Part shown: positions 1-7,804 of the stretch, piece after piece
How the letters are laid out: every line of letters begins with the position of its first letter
Position numbering within the stretch: the stretch's first letter is position 1
DNA from: an uncultured Mobilibacterium sp.
GTDB taxonomy: Bacteria > Bacillota > Clostridia > Peptostreptococcales > Anaerovoracaceae
Length of the DNA stretch: 64,000 nt
Direction of reading: 5' to 3'
Assembly (NCBI GenBank): GCA_947254375.1
Contig: CAMYCF010000006.1
Location: forward strand, 9,928-73,927
Notes under the pieces: generated by a model
What the model was told of the DNA's origin: nothing
What the model saw: the letters and a program-made list of their open reading frames with translations, nothing else
Database searches by the model: none
Made by a program: the position numbers and the translations under genes

Positions 1-1
1 G

Positions 2-1363
2 CTCAGGGGATCGGCCGAACTCAAGGACGCCGAAACGATCGAGAAAGAGCAGAAGGTCGACATCGAGATCCGTAAAAAGGACTCCGAGACCGGTCTGTCC
101 GTAGCGCAGGGGCACGGTTCGCTCGCGGGAGCGATTTACGATGTGTTCATGTACGACGCCCATCAGCTCGAAAATGTTTTGGCCGGGAGCATAACGACGG
201 ACGAAAACGGATACGGTATCCTGAAGGACCTCAAAGCGGGCGTCTATTTTGTAAAAGAAAGGACCGCTTCGCTCGGGTACCTGCTCGATAAAAAAACGCA
301 GGAGGTCCTGGCGAGGGTCAGGGAGAAGAATACGGCGGTATTCACTTACGGTGTAGAGTCAGCCGAAAAGCCGACCACGGTCGAGATAAATAAGTACGGT
401 GCGTCTGCTGTCACGGATGATAAGGACGTTCCGCTGAAGGGAGCAACGCTTCAGGTCATCGATAAGTCCACGGGCGAAGTCGCGGAAGAATTCGTAACTG
501 ACGGCAGAGCGAAGATCATAAAAGCCCTGCCGCTTGGAGAGTACATACTGCGCGAGAAAGAGGCGCCGCGCGGATATTTCAGGGCGGACGACGTAAGCTT
601 CACGGTGTCGGAAGATAACGACGGATATGTAACGGCTAATATGACGGACGACAGGATCGACTACAGGATAAAGAAGGCGGACGAAGACGGACAGCCGATC
701 GGGGGCGCGAAGATGCAGCTCATCGATAAGGAAACGAACGAAGTCGTCGACGAGTGGGAAAGTTCTCTCGAAGAAAAGGATGTTTCTGCGGAGGTCGAGG
801 ACGGCAGGACGTATATCATCCGCGAAGATAAGGTTCCGTTCGGATATGAAAAGGCGGAAGACAAGGAGTTCACGGTCACGCGGGAAAAGAAAGTGCAGAC
901 TTTTACCATGACGGACAAAGCAAAAAGTCTGAGCGTCCTCATCGTCAAAAAAGAAAAGAACAAGCCGGACCGACTTCTCGAAGGCGCTGAGATGACCGTT
1001 TTCGACGGCAAGGGCAACATCGTAAAAGATGCGGAAGGAAAAGACTGCAGAGGCCTTACGGGCGCGGTCGGCCGCATCTCGTGGAAGATCCCGTACAGTC
1101 AGTATAAAAAGTACTATGTGAAAGAGACAAAGGCGCCGGAGGGCTACACACTGAATGACAAAAAATTCGCCGTGAAGGTGCCGGAAGACTACGGCTTCGC
1201 TGAGGCGGATAAGGTAACGATAACGATATGCGACGAAGCGATCGTAGTGACATCGGACGCGGACGATATCCTGCCGTACGGGATCATCCTGACGGCGGCG
1301 CTGCTGGGAGCGATGCTTATGGTGATATTCAGGAGGCTTGAGATCGGGCGATCTATATCGTAG
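2..1363 (+). CDS. SpaA/Cna-B repeat surface protein, 3' part only
   Basis: The reading frame is open from the left edge, so the N-terminus is outside the window; about 453 residues are visible. It contains at least four tandem prealbumin-like (SpaA/Cna-B) domains. Each ends in the family motif of an E/K-rich strand followed by AP-GY: variants REKEAPRGY, REDKVPFGY and KETKAPEGY are clear. Such domains usually form intramolecular isopeptide bonds and make stalks of Gram-positive pilins and adhesins. The C-terminus has one hydrophobic segment (about 20 residues, ILTAALLGAMLMVIF) followed by RRLEIGR, consistent with a membrane anchor or sorting tail. I see no LPXTG motif before it, so anchoring by sortase is doubtful. 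The ligand is unknown. A terminator follows at 1405-1446. Confidence 0.8.
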   Translation, partial: LRGSAELKDAETIEKEQKVDIEIRKKDSETGLSVAQGHGSLAGAIYDVFMYDAHQLENVLAGSITTDENGYGILKDLKAGVYFVKERTASLGYLLDKKTQEVLARVREKNTAVFTYGVESAEKPTTVEINKYGASAVTDDKDVPLKGATLQVIDKSTGEVAEEFVTDGRAKIIKALPLGEYILREKEAPRGYFRADDVSFTVSEDNDGYVTANMTDDRIDYRIKKADEDGQPIGGAKMQLIDKETNEVVDEWESSLEEKDVSAEVEDGRTYIIREDKVPFGYEKAEDKEFTVTREKKVQTFTMTDKAKSLSVLIVKKEKNKPDRLLEGAEMTVFDGKGNIVKDAEGKDCRGLTGAVGRISWKIPYSQYKKYYVKETKAPEGYTLNDKKFAVKVPEDYGFAEADKVTITICDEAIVVTSDADDILPYGIILTAALLGAMLMVIFRRLEIGRSIS

Positions 1364-1404
1364 ATCGGAAACAACGGATCGCAAAAAATACAGAAAGCAA
1401 TGAA

Positions 1405-1446
1405 AAAAGCTCTCATCATCGTGCCGCTGCATGACGGAGAGCTTTT
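1405..1446 (+). terminator. Hairpin terminator after the SpaA-type gene
   Basis: Perfect 10-bp inverted repeat AAAAGCTCTC (1405-1414) and GAGAGCTTTT (1437-1446). The A and T runs on both sides allow it to work in both directions, so it may also end the LysR gene transcript from the other strand. Confidence 0.7.
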
Positions 1447-1503
1447 ATCGTAAAAGCTGTGATTTTCGTAGGACCTGAAACTCAGATCAGAAGGGGCGAC
1501 CGC

Positions 1504-2400
1504 TCAGTCGCAGCCGTGTTCGCAGATCGTCGGTATCATTTTTACCGAAAGCTTTATGAAAGCGTTTGCGCATTTCGATACAGACCGCTCGGACAGAAGG
1601 CCTATGCCGAGAGTCCGTACGGCGCACGGCTTTATAGTGAACTTCCTGACCTCGCCGCTGTGGCTTTTGAGAAACATGTTCGGGATGAGACTTATCCCGA
1701 GCCCCTGTGCGACCATCGAAACGACGGTGTGATCGTCTTTGCACGTGAAGCTCGTCATCGGCGATACGGATGCCTGCTCGAGTGTCAGCGTCACATCGTT
1801 GTCCACACCGGACTCCGATGCTATGAATGGGTAGTCCGAGAATGCTGACACCGGGAATCCGTTATCGTACGAATCCGGTATCGAATACGACTTTGGTGCT
1901 ATGGCGTAGAGGGGATCTCTCGCAAGGGATATGAACTTGAAATTCTGTTCCTTCTTCCAGCTCAGAAAGCCGAAGTCGATACTGCCTTCGCACAGCCATC
2001 TTTCGATATCCCTTGTGCCGCCTTCCCGTATCTTGATATCTATGTTCGGATAAAGCTGTTTGTACTGCTTTACCACATGCGGCAGCCATTCAGAAGCTAT
2101 GCTGCAATAAGAACCGATACAGAGTGAACCCCGCCGGAGCGCGATTATGGAATCGAGCACACCGTCCATACGCTCGTAGTGTGAGACGACGAGTCTTATG
2201 TACGGAAGGAGAAGATTTCCCTCCGCCGTCAGTTCGACGCCGTGCTTTGTCCGCCGTATTATGCGGACCCCCATCTCGGTCTCCAGTTTACTTATAGCAT
2301 GACTCACGCCGGACTGCGTGTATCCCATCCGTTCCGCACTAAGGGTCAGGTTATTCGTATCAGCCACATCACAAAATAAAGCAAGTTTACTGATGTCCAT
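1504..2400 (-). CDS. LysR-family transcriptional regulator
   Basis: 298 residues, the usual LysR length. The N-terminal winged helix-turn-helix (residues about 1-60) has the family pattern with LTLSAERMGYTQSGVSHAI and a following KLETEMGVRIIRR wing. The rest is the periplasmic-binding-protein-like effector domain (about 90-290). Start ATG at 2400 has the ribosome site TAGGAGATGGTAT. It is transcribed away from the second proline-reductase-like operon, with 484 bp of shared intergenic DNA. This is the classic arrangement for a LysR protein controlling its divergent neighbour. The effector is probably the substrate of that operon (inference). A dyad CATTC-N5-GAATG at 2720-2734 is a possible binding site. 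Confidence 0.88.
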   Translation of the reverse strand: MDISKLALFCDVADTNNLTLSAERMGYTQSGVSHAISKLETEMGVRIIRRTKHGVELTAEGNLLLPYIRLVVSHYERMDGVLDSIIALRRGSLCIGSYCSIASEWLPHVVKQYKQLYPNIDIKIREGGTRDIERWLCEGSIDFGFLSWKKEQNFKFISLARDPLYAIAPKSYSIPDSYDNGFPVSAFSDYPFIASESGVDNDVTLTLEQASVSPMTSFTCKDDHTVVSMVAQGLGISLIPNMFLKSHSGEVRKFTIKPCAVRTLGIGLLSERSVSKCANAFIKLSVKMIPTICEHGCD

Positions 2401-2884
2401 ATACCATCTCCTATTACTCAGTTATGAAAGTTTAGCATGTTATATATTAAACAATTTCAGTTCCGTCCGGCTGAATTCTATCATATAATGCGGGTGCGAA
2501 CAAATTGAGCTTGCCTAATATCAGCGCTCTGTTCATTGAAAAAGCCGATATTTCGGGATGGTTAATTATTAAACGATGTCGGCGGATTCGAGGGGTAAAA
2601 GGTATCAGTGCGGCTCACGCGGTGTGCGATTTTTGTCAGGTCGCCGGCACCCGGTTCGCGGATGAGGATGAATGTAAAAAAATCGTATTGATCGTCTTAT
2701 AAGGTAGCTTAGCAATGAGCATTCGGTCGGAATGATGTCGCTTGTGATTTTACGGCTTGTGCTCACGGCTTGGGTACCTTTTTTTGATGAGATCCGAAAA
2801 ACGGGGTCGACCGCTTTTACGGACAACGACGGAAAAGGCAGCCTACGTCTGTGAAGAGATAAAACGGACAAAGGAGGAACAAAA
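2401..2884. other. 484-bp intergenic control region between the LysR gene and the prd-like operon
   Basis: No credible gene here. The region holds an AT-rich stretch (about 2430-2460) close to the LysR start. It also has a perfect dyad CATTC-GGTCG-GAATG at 2720-2734 and three GCTTG direct repeats at 2740, 2755 and 2768. I cannot assign a confident sigma-70 promoter for the rightward operon, and I saw no -24/-12 (sigma-54) element. The ribosome site AAAGGAGGAAC lies just before the next gene. Confidence 0.5.
2720..2734. promoter_or_regulatory. Candidate operator dyad in the LysR/prd-like intergenic region
   Basis: Perfect inverted repeat CATTC (2720-2724), GGTCG spacer, GAATG (2730-2734), about 150 bp upstream of the A-like gene. 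LysR proteins bind short interrupted dyads of this size. The assignment to this LysR protein is inference from position only. Confidence 0.3.
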
Positions 2885-4660
2885 ATGTCTATCACACAAG
2901 AAACATTGCAGAATAACCTTAAAGATCCGGCGATCTTCTGCTGCAGAAGAGAGAAGGGACTCGTTATAGGCGCTGCGGATCTCGAAGATCCGGGACTTTT
3001 CGATGATCTGGTAGAGTCCGGTCTTTTGACACTGACACCGGAATCGCTGACTATCGAGCAGGTCATCGGATGCACTCTTCTCAAGGACATGGATGCGCTC
3101 ATGCCTATCACGAGAGACGTCCTTGACAGGGTGAATGAGGTAGAAGGACTTCCTGAAAAGGAAGAAGTATCTGTAAGTGAGGAAGCTGCCGGTCCGGCGG
3201 TCACATCAACACCAGGAGGTAACGGAATGATTCACATTGAAATCGGTAAAGCTGAGAAATTCGACGGATTGAAATTAGATGTACCTGTTGTCGGCGGAAG
3301 CGTTGCACCGGCAGCACCTTTGGCCGATGCACCTAATGCGGGTGAAAAAACTGTAATAAGGAAACTGGTCAAGAAGCATATCAAAATAGAAGATGTTAAG
3401 CTCGGCAAAGAAACGTCGATCAAAGACGGAGTCATCACTATAGACAAAGACATCGTCAAGAAAGCGGTAAAAGAAGATCATCTCTGCAAGAGCCTCGAAC
3501 TCGAAGTTATACATCCTAACGAGAGACACATATATACGGAAACCATCATGGACGTTTGCCCTATCGCGGTAAAAGCGGAAGGCGAGCTCGGTGAAGGCGT
3601 TACGAAGGTTTGCGACGGCGTAGTATTCATGCTCACAGGCGTAGACGAAGACGGAGTACAGGTACACGAATTCGGAGCATCCGAAGGTTACCTCAATGAA
3701 AAGATGTATTTCGGTCACCCGGGATGCGCAGACGAAAACGATATCATCATCCGTTGCCACGCAGTCGTTGAAAGACTCTCCGGAATGACGAGACCGGGAC
3801 CTTTCGCAGCTCATAAGTGCCAGGATTACATCGTCCAGGCCGTTCGTGAAGAGCTCAAAAAATATGAAGGCACGGTAGTTCGCGAAGAACTTTGTGAAGA
3901 TGTCCGCAGAGTAGGCAACCCTAGAATACTTCTCATTAAAGAAATCATGGGTCAGGGTGCTATGCACGATAACATCCTTTGCCCAACCGAGCCTTGCGGG
4001 GTTGCCGGCGGACAGAAGAACGTAGACTGCGGAAACGTTCCTATCATGCTTTCCCCTAACCAGGTAAGAGACGGATCGATCCACGCACTTACCTGCATCG
4101 GACCTGCAACTAAGGAAATGACCAGACACTACATCAGAGAGCCACTGGTAGAGGGACTTGCAGCAGACGACGAACTCGACCTCATCGGCGTTCTCTTCGT
4201 AGGATCCCCACAGGTAAACGACGAGAAGATGTGGGTATCGGAAAGACTCGGATCGATCCTCGAGACGATGAACCTCGACGGTGTCATCATCACTACTGAA
4301 GGATTCGGAAACAACCACATCGACTTCATACAGCACATCGGCCAGGCAGGCAAGAGAGGCATTCCGGTAGTAGGAGTATCCTTCTGCGCTTATCAGGGCC
4401 AGCTCGTAGTAGGTAACGAATATGCCGATGCCATGGTAGAAGAAAACATGGATGCAGGCGGATTCGAAAACGATATCGCAGGCTGCTCATGCGTAACAAA
4501 GGAAGTAGCTGCACGCGCTATCCAGATGCTGAAGAACAAGATCTCCGGCGTTGCTATCAAGCCTGCTGAGAAGAAGTGGAACAACGACGTCATCAACGCA
4601 AACAACAAACTGCTCGGACTTCCTGAGACGAAATTAGTAGAGAGCGGAACGGAGCACTAA
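2885..4660 (+). CDS. PrdA-like pyruvoyl-type reductase proprotein (second, non-canonical locus)
   Basis: 591 residues, paralogous along its length to PrdA at 32319-34172. The N-terminal region (1-100) begins MSITQETLQNNLKDPAIFCC, like PrdA. The middle domain (about 155-403) matches PrdD, and the C-terminal domain (404-591) matches PrdE. The self-cleavage site known for PrdA, where a Cys becomes a pyruvoyl group, appears conserved as IHALTC-IGPA with Thr403-Cys404; cleavage would give chains of about 403 and 188 residues. It has 17 cysteines against 11 in the canonical PrdA. It is first in an operon; its stop overlaps the next start by one base. By family it should bind an amino-acid-type substrate through the pyruvoyl group for reductive cleavage. 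The substrate is not known, and a D-proline isozyme is possible. The family also includes the glycine/sarcosine/betaine reductase B component (GrdE). Confidence 0.85.
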   Translation: MSITQETLQNNLKDPAIFCCRREKGLVIGAADLEDPGLFDDLVESGLLTLTPESLTIEQVIGCTLLKDMDALMPITRDVLDRVNEVEGLPEKEEVSVSEEAAGPAVTSTPGGNGMIHIEIGKAEKFDGLKLDVPVVGGSVAPAAPLADAPNAGEKTVIRKLVKKHIKIEDVKLGKETSIKDGVITIDKDIVKKAVKEDHLCKSLELEVIHPNERHIYTETIMDVCPIAVKAEGELGEGVTKVCDGVVFMLTGVDEDGVQVHEFGASEGYLNEKMYFGHPGCADENDIIIRCHAVVERLSGMTRPGPFAAHKCQDYIVQAVREELKKYEGTVVREELCEDVRRVGNPRILLIKEIMGQGAMHDNILCPTEPCGVAGGQKNVDCGNVPIMLSPNQVRDGSIHALTCIGPATKEMTRHYIREPLVEGLAADDELDLIGVLFVGSPQVNDEKMWVSERLGSILETMNLDGVIITTEGFGNNHIDFIQHIGQAGKRGIPVVGVSFCAYQGQLVVGNEYADAMVEENMDAGGFENDIAGCSCVTKEVAARAIQMLKNKISGVAIKPAEKKWNNDVINANNKLLGLPETKLVESGTEH

Positions 4661-5100
4661 TGGATTACATCATAAGCCCGGTAAAAATGGGCGGACTCGT
4701 CAAAAAAGTCGAAAACGGATCCGTAAAAGTAAACCTTTACGGTCGCCTCGGAGTCATAACGGTACCGGAAAACATCATAATTTCAGATCAGCCTTTGACC
4801 CCCGGCCACGACCTTGAATTCTATTTCAGTTACATTCAGGTCGTAGAGGATCCGTATGATTACGATGACGGCGATATGACGACGGATCACGAGCTCCGCC
4901 CCTGCTTACTCGGAGGAAAGATCACCGAAGTAAATGACACGGCTGTAAGCGTAAAAGTCATGAACGACAGGGGAACGGTCAGCGTTCCGAGAAGGTGGGT
5001 GTTTACTCCGGTGGACATCTGCGAAGGGCAGGATGTTGAATTCTATTTCAGCTGCATGAAACAAATAGGAAAGAAAAAACTACCGATAGGATCTATCTAA
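4660..5100 (+). CDS. Small prd-cluster protein with two tandem copies of its domain
   Basis: 146 residues. Its start overlaps the stop of the A-like gene (TAATG), so translation is probably coupled. It has two similar halves of about 70 residues. Each contains G-(G/K)-x-V/I-x-(K/E)-V followed by a valine-rich strand, a short charged turn (LYGRLGVITVP; MNDRGTVSVPRRW) and a motif (D/Q)-x-EFYFS. The canonical cluster has a one-domain relative at 34194-34478 with RGRLGYLLIP. It corresponds to the small unnamed protein found in proline-reductase clusters (annotated in databases after C. botulinum CBO2463/CBO2479, from memory). The fold looks like a small beta-barrel. The function is unknown; a structural or assembly role next to A and B is a guess. 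Confidence 0.75.
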   Translation: MDYIISPVKMGGLVKKVENGSVKVNLYGRLGVITVPENIIISDQPLTPGHDLEFYFSYIQVVEDPYDYDDGDMTTDHELRPCLLGGKITEVNDTAVSVKVMNDRGTVSVPRRWVFTPVDICEGQDVEFYFSCMKQIGKKKLPIGSI

Positions 5101-5112
5101 GGAGGTAACATA

Positions 5113-5838
5113 ATGAAATTGACAGTAAAAGAAGGTATGCAATCGGAAATCTTCGTACCGGTCACACCGAAACCTGTATTTACGGAACTGAAAAAGCCAC
5201 TCAATGAGTGCAAAGTAGCATTCATAACCGCGGGCGGTATCCACAACAAGAACCAGACTCCGTTCAATACATCCGGAGACTTCTCCTACAGGACGATCTC
5301 GTTCGACACTCCGTCCGACCAGCTCATGGTAACTCACGGCGGATTCGACAACTCCGATATCAACAAGGACGTAAACTCCATGTTCCCTATCGACCGTCTG
5401 CATGAACTCGTAAAAGAGGGCTTCATCGGCTCACTGCCTGAAGAGACTTATACATTCATGGGCGGCGGCGGAAACGTTGAGAAGTTCAGGAACGAAACGG
5501 GTCCTGAAATCGCAAGAAAGCTCAAAGAGCAGGGCGTTGATATCGTTCTGTGCACGGGCGGATGCGGAACATGCCACCGTTCGGCAACTATCGTTACAAG
5601 AGCCTGCGAAGAGGCGGGAATGAGCTGCTGCGTAATAGCTGCACTTCCTCCTATCGCAAGACAGCAGGGTGCACCGAGAATAACCGCACCGCACGTTCCG
5701 ATCGGTTCGAACGCGGGCGAGCCTAACAACAAGGCTATGCAGACGGCTATTCTTAAAGAGTCACTCGAGTGGGTACGCGATTGCCCGAGCTTCAACCAGA
5801 CTAAGGTACTCCCTTACGAATATCGCCACAACGTATAA
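5113..5838 (+). CDS. PrdB-like reductase subunit with Cys in place of selenocysteine
   Basis: 241 residues, exactly the length of canonical PrdB at 34483-35208 and similar throughout (start MKLTVKEGMQSEIFVPVTPK). PrdB and GrdB are the selenoprotein subunits that attack the substrate bound to the pyruvoyl subunit. At codon 151, where the canonical gene has UGA, this one has TGC (5563-5565), giving CTGGCGTCHRS. The hairpin that follows the UGA in the canonical gene is absent here. The redox CxxC-like pair Cys151/Cys154 is kept, so the protein should be an active but selenium-independent version. Conserved MGGGGN and PPIARQQGAPR motifs are present. Ribosome site AAGGAGGTAACATA. It lies 12 bp after the small protein gene. 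Confidence 0.87.
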   Translation: MKLTVKEGMQSEIFVPVTPKPVFTELKKPLNECKVAFITAGGIHNKNQTPFNTSGDFSYRTISFDTPSDQLMVTHGGFDNSDINKDVNSMFPIDRLHELVKEGFIGSLPEETYTFMGGGGNVEKFRNETGPEIARKLKEQGVDIVLCTGGCGTCHRSATIVTRACEEAGMSCCVIAALPPIARQQGAPRITAPHVPIGSNAGEPNNKAMQTAILKESLEWVRDCPSFNQTKVLPYEYRHNV

Positions 5839-5858
5839 TAACGAATAAACATTGTACG

Positions 5859-5886
5859 AAGGGGCTGCATCAGTTGCAGCCCCTTT
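5859..5886 (+). terminator. Hairpin between the B-like and E-D genes
   Basis: Stem GGGGCTGCA (5861-5869), loop TCAGT, TGCAGCCCC (5875-5883), flanked by AA and TTT. The T-tract is short, so it may act as a partial terminator or an RNA stabiliser that sets the level of the downstream gene. The canonical locus has a hairpin at the equivalent place (35233-35262). Confidence 0.6.
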
Positions 5887-5939
5887 GTTGACCGAGAGTA
5901 TATGCCTGCATAGGGCGATCGAAGAAAGGAGGATCGACT

Positions 5940-7187
5940 ATGGGTCTCGGACCGAGTATTAAAATGACCACCCTGCACCACTACAGGTGCCCGGTGACTT
6001 CCGAATTTTCGAAAGCGGAGGACTTCGAATATCGCGGCATAATCGTCGACGGCGTATCGGAGGTCTGCGACGACAAAATATATACCGCAAAGCGCGTGGG
6101 TGACCTTGCGCAGCTGATGAGGGTCGACGGAGCGATAGTAGCGATAGACGGCTGGGGAAATCATCATGTGGACTTCGTGAATGTTATAGAGCAACTCGGA
6201 ATACGCGGCATACCTTCCGTCGGGCTCAGCTACATCGGGCAGCAGGGAAGGCTCGTATGCACGAACAACTACGTCGACTGCGTCGTCGACTTCAATAAAA
6301 ACGCATCGGGATACGAATCCTGCGTAGTCGGCGACAACAACCTTACGGAGTGCGATGCCATGAAGGCGGTAGCCCTTCTGAGGAACAAGCTCAAAAGGTC
6401 GGGCAAATACATAGAGCCTGACGGAAGCGAAGGTGAAAAAGTCCTGAGGCGCCTCACCCGCAAGGTCTTCGAAATAAAAGAGGTGAAATTCGGCGATAAA
6501 ACATCTATAGACCGCGGAGTTCTCGCCCTGAGAAAAGGTATAGAAAGCGGGTATGCCGAGAGCGAGAGCAGGATAAAAGAGATAAAAGTCGAGATCATCA
6601 AACCCGGTGAATACGACTTCTTCGTCAACTCCAATCTCGACTATTTTCCGATAGCATGCAAGATAAGGGGAGAACTCGGCGAAGGTGTCACGCACCTCAT
6701 ATCAGGTGTCACCGTCATGATCACGGGCGTAGAGGATAAAAGCGGTTTTCAGCCGTCGAACATCGGCTCCTCCGAAGGCATCCTCAGGGAGCAGATGGTC
6801 CCTGACCGCGCGGGAACGCCGGCGTCGTCCGACTATATACTCCACGTAGATTTCCTCTTTGAAGAGGGAGAGGGAAGGACATCCGACGGCATAATGGCGG
6901 CGCACAGGGTCACCGATCAGATCGTAAGGGAGATCCGCACGGAACTCGCAAAGGTCGAAAACATGCCTTATAAGCGTGAGGAATTTTACGATATGTCGAA
7001 GCCGAACAAGTGCAAGATAATACAGGTCAAGATCGTTTCCGGCCTCGGCAACATGTACGACTCCGCCATGTTCCCTTACGAACCTGCGGGATTCGTCGGA
7101 AGCCACAATATGATGGACTCCAAGAACGTGCCTTACGTCATGACCCCGAATCAGGGAAGGGACGGTGCCATACATTCGCTGCTTTAG
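5940..7187 (+). CDS. PrdE-PrdD fusion, circularly permuted relative to PrdA
   Basis: 415 residues. Residues about 1-158 match PrdE (start MGLGPSIKMTTLHHY, compare MGIGPSTKETSLHHF in prdE at 36096). Residues about 160-415 match PrdD (from RRLTRKVFEIKEVKFGDK to the end RDGAIHSLL, compare RDGAIRSMQ ending prdD at 35314). PrdA proteins carry the same two domains in the order D then E, joined at the Thr-Cys cleavage site, so this protein is a circular permutant with termini at that site. It has no Thr-Cys site and should not make a pyruvoyl group. PrdD and PrdE are conserved non-catalytic partners in prd clusters with unclear roles. Ribosome site AAAGGAGGATCGACT; it follows the hairpin at 5859-5886. 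Confidence 0.85.
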   Translation: MGLGPSIKMTTLHHYRCPVTSEFSKAEDFEYRGIIVDGVSEVCDDKIYTAKRVGDLAQLMRVDGAIVAIDGWGNHHVDFVNVIEQLGIRGIPSVGLSYIGQQGRLVCTNNYVDCVVDFNKNASGYESCVVGDNNLTECDAMKAVALLRNKLKRSGKYIEPDGSEGEKVLRRLTRKVFEIKEVKFGDKTSIDRGVLALRKGIESGYAESESRIKEIKVEIIKPGEYDFFVNSNLDYFPIACKIRGELGEGVTHLISGVTVMITGVEDKSGFQPSNIGSSEGILREQMVPDRAGTPASSDYILHVDFLFEEGEGRTSDGIMAAHRVTDQIVREIRTELAKVENMPYKREEFYDMSKPNKCKIIQVKIVSGLGNMYDSAMFPYEPAGFVGSHNMMDSKNVPYVMTPNQGRDGAIHSLL

Positions 7188-7246
7188 TCATAGAGATTTA
7201 TTATACAAAAATTCTCAATTACCCTTTCCGAGGCGGTCTATGATGT

Positions 7247-7252
7247 TATAAT
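7247..7252 (+). promoter_or_regulatory. Probable -10 box for the thioredoxin-ccdA pair
   Basis: TATAAT at 7247-7252, 33 bp before the thioredoxin start. A -35 match (TTTCCG, 7225-7230) is weak. It suggests the pair can be transcribed independently of the prd-like operon. Confidence 0.4.
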
Positions 7253-7284
7253 TAGACTCGAGTAAAATGTTGAAGGGGTAGATC

Positions 7285-7803
7285 ATGGCAAACAATAAAA
7301 CAGCGAAAACATTGACGATAGTCCTCGTCATAGTGATAATAGGCGGGATATTCGTATATAAGCAGATGGGGCGCATCAAAAACTCGGGCGACGCCGGCGG
7401 CAAATATCCGCTCGAGATCGAGAAGATCGACATGCAGACGGTAACAGGATACGGACTGCCGACGATAATAGACGCGAGCGCGGACAACTGCCCGCCTTGC
7501 AAAAAGATGGCACCTGACATCAAGGCCCTGCACAAGGAATACGACGGCAAAGCCGTCATACAGACGATAAACGTTTCAAAGCACGGAGACGGCATAAAGG
7601 ACTGGCCTGTACAGGTCACGCCTGCGCTCTTTTTCTTCAATGCGGACGGGACGCCGTACGTTCCGAGCAAGGACATGCTTTCGCGCATATCGTTCTCAAA
7701 GTACAACAATAAGGCTACGGGAGAGCACATCTTTACTACGCATGAAGGCAGCCTGACGAAGAGCGAGTTGAAGGACGTCCTCAAAGACATGGGGGTCAAG
7801 TAG
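7285..7803 (+). CDS. Membrane-anchored thioredoxin-like protein
   Basis: 172 residues. One N-terminal transmembrane segment (about 9-28, TLTIVLVIVIIGGIFVY), then an extracytoplasmic thioredoxin domain with the active site DNCPPCKKM and the cis-proline region QVTPALFFF. Proteins of this type (TlpA/ResA-like) pass electrons to outside substrates. The CcdA-like gene follows one base after its stop codon, and CcdA normally reduces such proteins from the cytoplasmic thioredoxin pool. Both genes lie directly after the prd-like operon on the same strand. A role in supplying dithiol electrons there is possible, but the predicted topology puts the thioredoxin outside, which argues against direct contact. 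Start ATG has the ribosome site GAAGGGGTAGATC. Confidence 0.85.
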   Translation: MANNKTAKTLTIVLVIVIIGGIFVYKQMGRIKNSGDAGGKYPLEIEKIDMQTVTGYGLPTIIDASADNCPPCKKMAPDIKALHKEYDGKAVIQTINVSKHGDGIKDWPVQVTPALFFFNADGTPYVPSKDMLSRISFSKYNNKATGEHIFTTHEGSLTKSELKDVLKDMGVK

Positions 7804-7804
7804 C

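Noticed and set aside
1459..1848. 129-codon plus-strand frame at the left end
   Set aside because: It is antisense to the LysR gene and lacks a ribosome site.
2885..5838. Glycine/sarcosine/betaine reductase (GrdE/GrdB)
   Set aside because: Domain layout, the linked small protein, PrdE/PrdD-like fusion and high similarity to the local PrdA/PrdB place it with proline reductase; no GrdA, GrdC or GrdD gene is present.
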